From Stomorhina lunata (Eukaryota > Arthropoda > Insecta > Diptera > Rhiniidae): a stretch of 64,000 bases of DNA. The DNA lies in contig OW121744.1 in NCBI GenBank assembly GCA_933228675.1, positions 96,250,008-96,314,007 of the forward strand, in the 5' to 3' direction. A model generated the notes under the pieces. That model was not told the DNA's origin and did not search any database. It was given only the letters and a program-made list of their open reading frames with translations. The position numbers and the translations under genes are program-made. This document shows, piece by piece, positions 24,290-34,515 of this stretch (position 1 is its first letter; each line of letters starts with the position of its first letter).

Positions 24290-24903
24290 AATTTTATACC
24301 CCTGTAGTTATTGCAGTCTTTGGAGTCACCCTTCTTCGGTATTTTGACTAGTATACCTTCATTCCAGGAGGTTAGTAGAGCTTCTTCTTCCCATATATTA
24401 CTCACAAATGGGTGCCAAAGTTTTGCGGATCTTCAACATTACATAATAGCATCTCCGCTGAGATTTTGTCATAAACTGGGGAATTCTTGCGTATAAGGCT
24501 TTTAATGACGTTCTTCCCTTCATGTATCGTTAGCGGATTGTCTGAAATTCCATTAAATATACAGTCATGGTTGGTTTCATTGATACAAGCTGATATAGCT
24601 TAGCTTGCTTGTTCGTCTATCCACATTCTCTCGTCGCTCCTTGCACACTTTTTTTATTGCACAGATCGCGATATGTTGTACGGAGGACTTCAGCATTTCC
24701 GTTTTCATTTAAAATTGAATTTTTGAATTTTCCGTTGTTCTACCAAATCCCATGTTACTTGCGTTAGCCAAATTATTATTTTGTGATCTTTAAATCCTAG
24801 TGTTTGTTGATCAACCTCATTGTACGTTAGACTTTCATTAATAAAGGCTTTTTCAATAAGAGCGCTACAAAAGTTTTTTGTAGATAAAACAAAAACGGTT
24901 TTG
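24290..24903 (-). pseudogene. RTE-type LINE, EN-RT linker and first RT block
   Basis: On the minus strand the sequence encodes, with stops and frame changes, VTWDLVEQRKIQKF, ARSDERMWIDEQAS, VYDKISAEM and SWNEGILVKIPKKGDSKDC followed by NNYRG. These are the linker and first RT block (W..G..V.IPKKGD...C.N.RG) of RTE-type LINEs. It is cut at 24904 by the inverted-repeat element. The endonuclease half of a minus-strand RTE LINE lies at 29796-30997, so the two are probably one original insertion opened by later ones. Confidence 0.65.
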
Positions 24904-26597
24904 CACTCAGAAAAAAAATGAACTAAAATATAGGAAAATTTACTAAATTTGAGGAAAAAATGGTTGTCGTATGGCGCCAAAGCCGTTTTTTACAACAATT
25001 GAGTAAAAAAATTACTTAATTCCAGGAAAAAATTTTCCTTAAGTTTTTGACAAAATTCCTTATATCAAACAAATTTTAACTTAAATCAAATAAAATTTAA
25101 CTAAAAACTTGGAAAAAAAATTACTATAATTTAGTTCATATTTTATCTGAAAACGTCTTAAAAACAACTAAATATTTCCTTTAATTTAGTTCAGATAAAT
25201 ATTTAGCAATGCTTTAATTAAGGAAAATTTTCCTTCATTTTAGTTAAAAGATAATTTATTTTTACTTAAAACAAGTAAAAACTGCAGTAAAATTATGATC
25301 AAATTTTCTACAATAGTAGAAAAAGATTACTGAAATTCAGTAAATTATTTATTTAGATCTTGTAAAAAATTTATAATTTTTAGGAAATATTTTCCTTAAG
25401 AGTGGTAAAAACAGTCAGAAAATAAATAAGTTTAATCCTTATATTTAGTAAAATATTCATTCCCATTATAAAATATTTTCTACATTAATGAAACTTATTT
25501 CTAATTTTCAGTAAATTATATACTTATCTGAATTTTATATTTCCTAAATTATACAAAAAAGAACTAAAATTAAGTAAAAATATTTTCTAAAAAAAATATA
25601 TCCCCTTTATAAAATAAAAGTATTAAAAATGGTATAAAGTATTTTTATTAATATATTTTCATAAATTTACAAAAATATTTTTTATAACATAAATACATAT
25701 ACATAATAAATTAAAAAATAATAAGAAGTTATATAATAAGAAATAATATATAAATTAGAGTGCACCTTATTTTTTTTAAATGCAACCTTAATTTTCCCGA
25801 AGAAATATTTTCCGAGACAAAACAAAATTTTATAAAAAATTTTATTTAGACTGGTTCTTATGGCGAAAAATGGGAGTACTTTTGGTTTTACCGAAATTTC
25901 AATCAACTTATATAAAACAATACAATAAGTTAAAGGTCATAGAAATAAAAAATGGATGAAGTAGTTTTGAAATTTCCCACATTCGTATTTGTGAAAGTTT
26001 CTTCTAATATAAATAACTTCTGACTCAATGTATTTCATTACCCATTCTTTGCCATTAAATATCTGATCTTCTTTTACAAGTTTAAGAATTTATTTATTTG
26101 AAAATGCAATATAAACTTCAATATAAAAGAATTTTGGTTCATAGTATGAGTTATTGGAAATTAGATAAGTATTAATATTAATGTATTCATTAATGAAGAC
26201 AAATTTTATAAGGTAAATAAATAAAAAAATCGTACTTCAGAAATAACTGTAGTATAATACATTGAAAAATATTAAAGCCTTTTCATAGTGAAATTGTTAT
26301 TTACTTTGATAAAATAACATGGAAGGGACGCTCTTCGTGACGCACGGCATCTTTGGCTACGGAACACTAGAGGTCCTTAGTCTTCCCAATTTAACTAATC
26401 AAAGGTCATTTTGCAAAAAAATATAAAATAAAGTACAGGTGTTTATATATTTTTAAAAATTTTTTATTTAGACCATACAGTTAGTTAGGGGAAAAAACTT
26501 TTTAACTGATAACAAGTAAAATACATAATTTATTTTTATTATTAGTAAATCGAAAAAATTAAAGAAAATAAAGTTTAAAATTTATGTATATTAAATG

Positions 26598-26778
26598 TCA
26601 AAAATAGTTGTTTGGTATAAATTTCATTCATATAGCCCAACAGTTTTATCAACCCATGTCCATTACCGACAATTTGACCCGGTTCGGTTTATATTCGTCC
26701 ATCTGATGGTCAATAAACATGAGTAAATAAAAGTGTTTGGATAAAAGAACAAAATTTATACCAAACAATGACTTTTGA
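26598..26778. mobile_element. Small foldback MITE
   Basis: TTGTTTGGTATAAATTT at 26608-26624 is inverted perfectly at 26752-26768, and similarity extends outward by about ten bases on each side (tcaaaa). Internal DNA is unique and non-coding. It lies inside the 4.2-kb inverted-repeat element. Confidence 0.55.
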
Positions 26779-27539
26779 GTTTTACCCACAATTCGATTTT
26801 GTATTAATATTTAAATAATGTGTTAAGTTTTTCCCTTTACTGAAAGCTCTATAATTAACTGTTACTTAAAACACCTATACGATTTTTTTATTTTAGATAC
26901 TTATCAATGCATTACCAAAAGCTCAATCTAAAAATGTATTTACCTTGAATACTTGCCCATTAATTTATTATAATAGAAAAACTGTACCTAAATCCAACAA
27001 CTCTCAATTTAGAAGATCGCTTTTGGAGTTATTTTAATCTCTGTCACTAAGCCCATCTTTCTTTAAATTTGACATTGAATTATGATATTTAATATATATC
27101 AACCTCCTGGCAAACATTGAAAAAGACCCACCCTAATATAAAAACTGCATCACTTACATGGTTTGAGCCTTAATATGCGGGAAAGTCCGTTTTTGATTTG
27201 AAGAAAACGGCTGCTGAAAAAGTTTTAAAATGGGGAAACCAAGGAAACACTTGGTTTATTATTAAGAGTCATACAATAAATCATTAAATGCCAGGAAATA
27301 GGGTTCCATATGAATTAAAGCCGAGTGACGTTAAAAGGCAAATTTGATAAACGGAAATGATGCTTGAGCCTACCAATCATATTGTTACTTGTGATGACAA
27401 CTCCAAGCACAAAAAGTTGGATTAGAATCTCAGGCAAGTAACCTACTCCTGGAAAAAAAACTCCTACTATGAAAAACAAAAAATTATAAAAAAACGGCAC
27501 CCCCTAATGTTATCGACCACCGCAAATGAATAAATTATC

Positions 27540-28330
27540 ATGATTTAAGGATCTGCAGTCCAGGAGATTAGATGGAATGGTCATGATGGTAAGCATGTGT
27601 TTGGTAAGCAAAATATTGCGAAACCTTGTTTCTAGGTTCACCCCAGTAAAGGAAAGGTTAGCGACAATTCGCGTTAAAGCTAAATACTTTGATCTAAGCC
27701 TGATTTGTGCACGCGCTAAACTTAAAGAAGTTTATGGTAGCTGCCCAAGACACGACGTGAAAATAATCTTTGGTAATAATAACGCAAAGATTGGGAAAGA
27801 AAGCTGCTCTGAAACTAATATCGGGTTTCTCCTGTAAGGGCAATCACGGAAATCAGGTGACATGCTGAGAGCGAAGAAGCACTTCTGCAAGTGGTCTTTG
27901 TCCAGTGCACAAAAAGAGGGACTACCAATGTGACTTTAGACCAGGTAAATCAAACAAATGGACACTACTTACCTTACTTAACTTCTTACGTGATGCTGCA
28001 GTTAATACAAGTTATTCGCATTTGCCGATGACACTGATATTATGGGGCGCACATTGAGTGAAGTGACTGCCGCCTTTTCCTTGCTGATGGTATCTTCTAG
28101 CAAGCAATTGGACCATACATCATCGTGGAATTTGTTAATGAATTTGCCCACCTTGGTACCGCAGTAAATATAAACAATGACATATGTTAGTGTATGTATT
28201 GAAATCAAAAGAAGAATCATACTTACCAACATCCTCTCAACAAGAACTAATCATGGGCTCTTGCATAAGCAGATAAAGCTGCTCTTGGAGTCTTTGAGAG
28301 CGCGATTTTACCGAAATTAATAAAAAACTA
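27540..28330 (+). pseudogene. RTE-type LINE fragments (endonuclease, RT motif C)
   Basis: The plus frame at 27577-27837 encodes SRFTPVKERLATIRVKAKYF, DLSLICARA, then HDVKIIFGNNNAKIGKE. The latter is the endonuclease GDFNAKVG motif with the key Asp-Phe changed to Asn-Asn. The linking PTEEK segment of relatives is deleted. At about 28020-28090 RT motif C survives as FADDTDIMGRTLSEVTAAF after a one-base frame shift, followed near 28190-28240 by EIKRRIILTNI. Intervening RT motifs are missing. It is a doubly deleted, non-functional copy. Confidence 0.65.
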
Positions 28331-29130
28331 TCACAGAACAATAACACAGAATATTGAAAATAAATTATAAATGAAAATAATTTATTGACATTTATTTTTC
28401 AATACAATTTTTAGGAAAGTTTTCTTAAATATTAGCATATAACTTTCAAGAAATTAGTACAATTTTACTCATTATAAAAAAATTTTTCCTAATTACTTCA
28501 TAAATTTGAACATGATTTATTTTGATTTATCTGAACTAATTTTAAGGAAAATTTTCTTAAATATTAGTATATAACTTTTAAATATTATTACAATTTTATT
28601 TATTATAAGAAAATTATATACTATTGGACGTTGTAATTTATCTAAACTAATTTTTAATAAATTTTTCTTAAAATGTAGAAAGTTTTCTAAATTTAAGTAT
28701 AACTTTCTAGTAATTAGGAAAATAATGAACTTAAATTTACGACAACAACTTCCAGATTTTAAGTAAGTTCAATTTTATGAACTATTTTTGAGTAAATCAT
28801 TTACTCAATCAAATTTTTTGAACTAAAGTCAATATTACCTTGTTTTACGATGTGATGAACTAAAATTTAGGACATATTTACTAGTTTTTAACAAAAATTT
28901 CCCTAAAATAAATAATATTTTACAAAATTCTTCCAATTTTTCTATGGAAAAATGTTAACTATTTTTTAGTATATGCACTATAAATTTTTTATTTAAATGT
29001 TGTATTTTTTACTGGAATGTAACAATTTTTCCTAGTTTTGAGTAAAAATTTACTCTGAATAAGGAAATTTTTTTACTATTTTCAAGGAATTATTTTTCCT
29101 CAAATTTAGTACATGTCTTTTTTCTGAGTG

Positions 29131-29795
29131 TGGATATCAATGAAGTGCGTTATTCCTGTAAAAGCACATTTGATGCCATTATGTATGGAACTCGATTTCT
29201 TCTGAATGGCCACCACGGCTACGCATGCAGAAGTCCAGACGTTGTACCCAATTTTCGACCGTTTTTAGCATAAATTGGCCGATACTGCTGCAATTTCATG
29301 TTCGATATTCGTACGAAGTTCATCAACCGTCGCTAGCTCATTGGCATAGACCACAGACTTGGCGTAGCCCCACAGGAAATAGTCTAACGGCCTCAAGTCG
29401 CACGCCCGAGGAGGCCAATCGACTAGACCATTTGGTGAGATAACACGTTCTCCAAACTTGGTTTTCAATAAATTGATTGTGACATTCGATGTGTGGCTTA
29501 TGGTGCCGTCCTGTTGGAAACACATGTCCTCCAAGTCCGATTTCCATTCACAGTAACGTACCGATCTTGATCATCACGGAAGAAGTACGCAAAATGACGC
29601 AGCCGGCCCATAAACATGTAATTTTTTCGGAATGTAATGATGACTAATGGAGTACATATGGATTGCTGGCTGACCGATAACACATATTATGTTTATTGAA
29701 GAAGCCAATCAGCCAGAAATGAAGAGGCCACTGACTTAGAATTTCGACTCGTTGTTGGCTCGTATACCTTTCCTTCATAAAATAGCAAACCTTAC
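29131..29795 (-). pseudogene. Mariner-like transposase relic, internally deleted
   Basis: On the minus strand the sequence starts MKERYTSQQRVEIL, the N-terminal helix region of a Tc1/mariner-group transposase. It then jumps directly to HFWLIGFFNKHNM, DDQDRYVTVNG, MEDMCFQQDGTISHTSNV, INLLKTKFGERVIS and VDWPPRACDLRPLDYFLWG. The second and third catalytic positions (FQQDG and LRPLDYF) are visible. The first (usually SDEAHFWL) is lost at a deletion joining the N-terminus to SQWPLHFWL, and frame shifts occur near 29540. It is a dead copy sitting between the inverted-repeat element and the RTE endonuclease fragment. Confidence 0.8.
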
Positions 29796-30997
29796 TGATA
29801 AGAAATGTCAAAAGAGCAACAAGAAATATGCCGCTGAGCTTTTGTAGTAATCCTGTTGAAAAACTGGATTCATTCGCTATTGTTAATAACATCTGGAAGC
29901 CGATTCCTTATGGAAGTCATAAAAGCATTTCGATGTCTTTCTAGCTCCAGTTATCTCACATTCATTTTCCTATCGGCTTTTGCCGTATCAGACCTCAGAG
30001 TCGCAACTTTGATCAAACATTACATATTTCTAAGTGATGGTCGCTGTTTATATCTGCTCCGCTCCACGTGCAGAAATCAAATAAAGATGATCGCCATGTA
30101 GAATTTATCAAAATGTGATCAATTTTGTCCTTAGTAACGCCATTTGGCGACATCCAGGCTATTTTATGATGTAATTTAGGAGGGAAAATGGTGCAACCCA
30201 CAACAAGTTTCAGTGCTTACCAATGTAATGTTCCAAACCGGTATTGTTGGAACCTACCTTGGCGTTGAAGTCGCTCAGTGTCATAGTAATATCGCACTTA
30301 TGTAAATAACTGTTCATCCAACTGCTTAATACATCGTAAAATTCATCTTTATAGTTTTCAGATTGGATTTCAGTTGGAGCGTGGACATTGATAATTTTCC
30401 AATTACGAGCTTTAGTCTTAAGTTTTATTGCCGTTAGAGTCTCATTGATAGTATATTATGATATCATGGCTTTAGCTATTATTTTAATAATCAGAGAGCC
30501 CATACCCTACGATGCTCATCGCCCTCCGGGCGACCGAAGTAAAGAAACACAGTATTTTCGCTCCGAACTTCCCTTTGCGCTGTCCATCATGCTTCTTGCA
30601 ACGCCAACAAATCAATTTTATAACCCAACATTTCATGTCTTAGCTGTTACAATTTTCCAGTTTCGTATAGAGTGCTCACGCTCCATCTAGCAAACTTCAA
30701 ACTTTTAAAAGTCCAATATCTTCGGATAGAATTGGTTCCATTCATCATAATGTTCTGGCATACATTAGGCACCTCCAAAATCCGTGTGCCAGCTGCCGTA
30801 GCAGGGGGAGTAGTATATTCTTTAATGTTGTTTCTTTCCATGCTTAAAACATCGTGAGTGCTAAGTCGATTAGCGATAGGTCCAAAGACACAAGCTACGT
30901 TTGTATAGCGAGCTGCTCGATGCGAGACAGACGCCCGCTTACAGCCGCAACTAACATGTTGAACAGACGATGCATTTTCGTACTTTACCGAGCACAA
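29796..30997 (-). pseudogene. RTE-type LINE, endonuclease domain
   Basis: On the minus strand, with frame shifts and stops, the exonuclease-endonuclease-phosphatase fold motifs appear in order: LLALQEA near 30600, NVHAPTE near 30380, LSDFNAKVG near 30260 (GDFN in active enzymes), KDKIDHILINSTWRSS near 30120, and ADINSDHHL near 30040. In an intact LINE this domain nicks the target DNA. The upstream open frame 30647-30997 has no recognisable domain except its last part. Continuation is probably at 24903-24290. Confidence 0.7.
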
Positions 30998-31189
30998 TTA
31001 TCTTAGACCCTTAGACAAAATAAATTGGAATGGCCCTAAGAAACTTCCCTCTCATATTAGCCTCAACCTAGAATATCGCACGGGTTGTTTACCATATCTT
31101 CAACTAGATTTACCAGGATGTACTTTTACACGGCTTGGAAATCACTTTGGGCTCAGTTAGAATCGTTTTGTGTTGACCTAATCAACACA

Positions 31190-31693
31190 GAACCAAAGTA
31201 ATGTAATGAATTCCGCAAACCCATTTACCTAGCGTTTATCGACTTTATGAAGGCCTTCGACAGTGTTAATAGGAGCTATCTCTGTAGAGTTTTTAAAAAT
31301 TGAAAATCTTACTGGAGTAAGACAGGATATGTATCTGTTCACCTATACTTTTATCCTCGTCATCGATAACATAAGGCGCACGGCTCTGAATGGTAAACAC
31401 GGTACCCAACGGACACCCTTAAAACAACTCGAAAACTTAGAATATGCTGATGACGTATGTCTTCTAAGCCAAAGCTCAGGTCACCTTCGAGAAAACACTA
31501 ACGCTACCACCTTTAAAAAACGGGCAGTTGGGCCAAAACTCAATTTTTCAAGAGAAAGGTTATGCCTGGAGGCTATAGCACAATACCTTTAACACACATC
31601 AATGTGGATAACGAGGTTATAGGATGTATAACTTTCTTGGAAGTTTGGTATCTGCAAATGGCGACGGCGACGAGGACATTGAATCGTGTATTA
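31190..31693 (+). pseudogene. RTE-type LINE, RT palm (motifs A to C)
   Basis: Motif A reads YLAFIDFMKAFDSVNR with its aspartate at 31241. The motif B region is reduced to VRQDMYLF, where relatives have VRQGCVLSP, and motif C LEYADDVCLLS has both aspartates at 31449-31454. Motif A and motif C lie in different frames, so the gene is frame-shifted. Shortly after SANGDG near 31670 the LINE is interrupted by a SINE. Confidence 0.75.
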
Positions 31694-31943
31694 CATACAA
31701 ACATAATTCCCACGACATTTCAATTAGGGGTATTTCTCTCAGACAATGAGTTACATCCGACTCTCGGCACCTACATTTTAACTCCGGCAAATACATTAGC
31801 TAGAGAAGTTTTACATAGCCTAATACTCAATACTCAGTGGCTTTAAGTAATTTTTTCAAGTAGGTCTGGCCGGAGATCGAACTTGGGACCTCTGGTATGC
31901 TAGGCGGATGACTAACCTGCTATACCACGGCGGCGGCGGTTTT
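31694..31943 (-). mobile_element. tRNA-derived SINE inserted in the RTE LINE
   Basis: The minus strand starts at about 31935 with a tRNA-like head. This has an A-box region GTGGTATAGCAGGTTAG and a B-box-like AAGTTCGATCTCC, spaced as in a tRNA, followed by about 170 bp of unrelated body. The T-arm stem does not pair properly, so it is not a functional tRNA gene. The LINE reading resumes at 31944 (aagccaaaatctgc) as in the related copy at 32720, which defines the insert. A short duplication (tatta) flanks it. Confidence 0.6.
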
Positions 31944-32489
31944 ATTAAGCCAAAATCTGCATTCGGCATTCTCCGAGCTATTTGGAAATCTCGGCAAATA
32001 TCAACTAAGTTACGAATATATTTACAATAACTAAGTTACGAATATATTTACTCGAATGTCAAGTCCATCCTGAATTACGGCTGCGAAACTTGGAAACGCA
32101 CAAATGGTATCGATAAGCGCCTACAAACCTTTGCAAAACAAATGCTTGAGGCAAGTCCTTAATATATGGTGGTCGAATCGCATAAGAAATGAAGATCTAC
32201 TAAAAGCGACAAACCAAATCCCAGCTTCTATAGAGGTATGTCAACGGAAAGTACGGCGGATAGCCAAATACCAACATTGCTCGATAAGGGCTTATCTGGA
32301 ATCCACAGAGAAGAGGCCGTCATGTTGGTGCACCTGCTAGACCGTGGAGAAGGTCAATTGATGCGGAGTTGCAAGCACTAAACTATTCGTGGAATGACGT
32401 ATATCTAACATCTCGTAAAAGAGTTCGATATAAAAGAATGATTAAGGCCCAATGCTCAACTGGGAGTCAAGGATGACAGAAGAAGAAGA
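31944..32489 (+). pseudogene. RTE-type LINE, C-terminal RT region and 3' end
   Basis: The sequence resumes AFGILRAIWK and continues VKSILNYGCETWK, RLQTFANKCLRQVLNIWWSN and IRNEDLLKATNQ, the C-terminal block of RTE proteins. It ends WRRSIDAELQALNYSWNDVY near 32380. The short 3' UTR ends in 'agtcaaggatgacagaagaa', a sequence found again as the 44-bp insertion at 3939. A duplicated 23-bp patch (aactaagttacgaatatatt) occurs near 32005-32050. Stops and frame shifts show that it is dead. Confidence 0.7.
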
Positions 32490-33020
32490 CTAAGAACACT
32501 GATACTCCAATCCCCTGACATACGTTCTTCTAGCCATATATTTAGTTTTATGAGCTTGGGCCTTAAAAAGCTCCACTTAAAAAGCTCCACTGGCAAACCA
32601 TCGGCACCCATTGCTTTGTTGGTTTACAGTTGAGTTATTGCAATTCTAACCTCATTTTGTTTAATTATCTCGGAAGTTTGGTATCTGCAAAGGGTGACGC
32701 CGACGATGACATTGAATCGCGTGTTAATAAGGCAAAATCTACATTCGGCATTCTACGAGCTATTTGGAAAAAAACTCTGCTGGCAAACCTCGGCAACTGC
32801 AGATTTGTTGGATTACAATCGAGTTATTGCAATTCTAACCTCACTTTGGTTGGGTGGTGGACATACAACGCCGTCATCATTGAATTGTTCAGGCATGTCA
32901 TCTTTATTGCTTTCATTTGTTGTTGTTGGAAAGTGGTTAATAATAGTCGAGCTTTATGTAAGATAAAGTTTTGCTCTTGTCTTAACAAACTTTCTATATT
33001 CAGAGAATCCGTTGCTTAGT
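32490..33020. pseudogene. Mosaic of RTE LINE fragments on both strands
   Basis: Minus-strand pieces encoding MGADGLPVELFKAQ (about 32630-32540), the NNKA.GADGLP.ELFK block of RTE proteins, occur with a second diverged copy at about 32870-32780. Between them lies a plus-strand piece encoding DDDIESRVNKAKSTFGILRA (about 32700-32770). The two minus pieces share 'gagttattgcaattctaacc', and so form direct repeats flanking a plus-strand patch. The arrangement suggests template switching or rearrangement. Confidence 0.55.
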
Positions 33021-34515
33021 CTCTTAACAATAGATACTTATATACAACTGTTATACAAAAAAGACTCTTGATGTCAGCTGTAGCCTAGTTCGAAATGCAA
33101 TGCCGACCTAATTCAAATAGAAGTTTTTAGTCTTTGAAATTTCACCTCTTTAAAAAAGTAAACATATTCTCGAATTTAAAGAATTTTTGATCCTCAGACT
33201 ATAAATTTAAATTATTTCAGCTGCATTCAACTAACAAAGACATTCGCCTTGGATTACTTACACTAACCCATATTTTAATATCCCATATCCATGTAACGCC
33301 TCATTAAATCTTTTCAAACTTGTTTTAGCAATATAGAATTTCAAGAAAAATATCTACTTGACAGCATGGCGTCAATTTGAATGACACATCATCATTCTAA
33401 TCTCCAGCATCATCATCAACTGAAGCAGCAACAGCAGCAGGAACTACTCTTGAACCAACAGCAATGACAAGAATGTCATTTAAATAACATTAACCATCTT
33501 ATCATCGATTCAATATCAGCCCATATGTAAAAATAAACCCTTTTCTTTAATTCCTTAATATTTACTCACTCAACTCCTTTAATTTTTGTAGAAGTAGTCC
33601 TATTACAATTTTTATGCCCTTAAAATAAATATAAACAAAAAGCGATTTTCTGCTTAAATCATTAATATTTGCTTATTATTTTTAGCCTGCTTTAATAAAT
33701 ACTTTGGCAGCAGAAGAATAATGAAATTCCAAACCGTTTTCAATTATTTTTCAGGAAAACAAAAACTCAATACTAAAACCAACTAAATAATTGTCTTTAA
33801 GGCACATAAATAATACAAAGAGTGGAATGAAGAAAAAAATCTAAAGTAGAACACAAATAAGATCGATCATTCAGGACTAAATACAACAAAATCAAACTTA
33901 ACAATAATAATAGGGAAAAAATAAGAAAACCAACCCTGTACTTCCCCAACCCAAAGCATACACTTTCATATGTAAACTTAAAATACATCCTTTTGTTCAC
34001 TAGTTATTAGTAAATGGCAAAAAACAAGTTTAAATATTATTGAAATATAAGGGGGAGTTAAAAGAAGAAATAATGAAAAAACTCAAAAAAGGGGTGATTT
34101 GTATTAAAAGACTTTTAGATGACGATGATGACGTTGTTAATGAGCACAATGTTGACTGACTGTACTCAAGTATAAGACTTGCTCCATGTGGGGGAGTACC
34201 GATGAAGACTGATGGCCCGCATTGCAATTTAAGCTGAATGTTTAAGCAAAACGCACTTGTTCAAATATTTTTATGCTTAACAATTGTTTTCTATAACCAA
34301 GTCAATGCTTTAAAATAATGAGCCTTGTCTTCCTTAGCATACATGCAGGGATAAACACACGTACTGACATACCAAGGTTTGTGCAACAATCAAGACACGT
34401 TTCTATTGTTATTCGAGAAAACACTCAGGGAAAATAGGACAAAGGCAAAATATTCATGACATTCTTATAATCAAACTTAAACTTAAAAATTTCTCATAAA
34501 TATCTTGTTTTCATC
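33021..34515. other. Unannotated DNA; one His/Gln-rich mini frame
   Basis: There is no repeat array or transposon domain here. At 33381-33467 a 28-codon frame MTHHHSNLQHHHQLKQQQQQ ending ELLLNQQQ is built of CAT/CAG/CAA codons, as in insect opa-type exons. An in-frame stop lies directly upstream of its ATG, and no convincing splice donor follows. It could be a fragment of an exon or a chance triplet run. Confidence 0.35.

Larger units (their letters stand above)
24904..29130. mobile_element. 4.2-kb inverted-repeat element with long AT-rich arms
   Basis: Both ends carry CACTCAGAAAAAA in inverted orientation (24904-24916 and 29118-29130), and ACTAAATTTGAGGAAAAA follows at slightly different spacing in each arm. 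Arms of about 700 bp (24904-25620 and 28370-29130) are built of motifs such as TTTTCCTTAA and TTAGTTCA. The interior holds a small MITE and a plus-strand RTE fragment but no transposase, so it is non-autonomous or composite. I could not identify a target-site duplication; superfamily is unknown. Confidence 0.55.

Noticed and set aside
27315..27500. Hydrophobic 61-codon minus frame as a membrane peptide
   Set aside because: AT-rich DNA readily gives Phe/Leu/Ile-rich frames; it lies inside a mobile-element composite.
31860..31935. Functional tRNA gene on the minus strand
   Set aside because: A and B boxes are present but the T-arm and anticodon stems do not pair, and the head continues into a SINE-like body.
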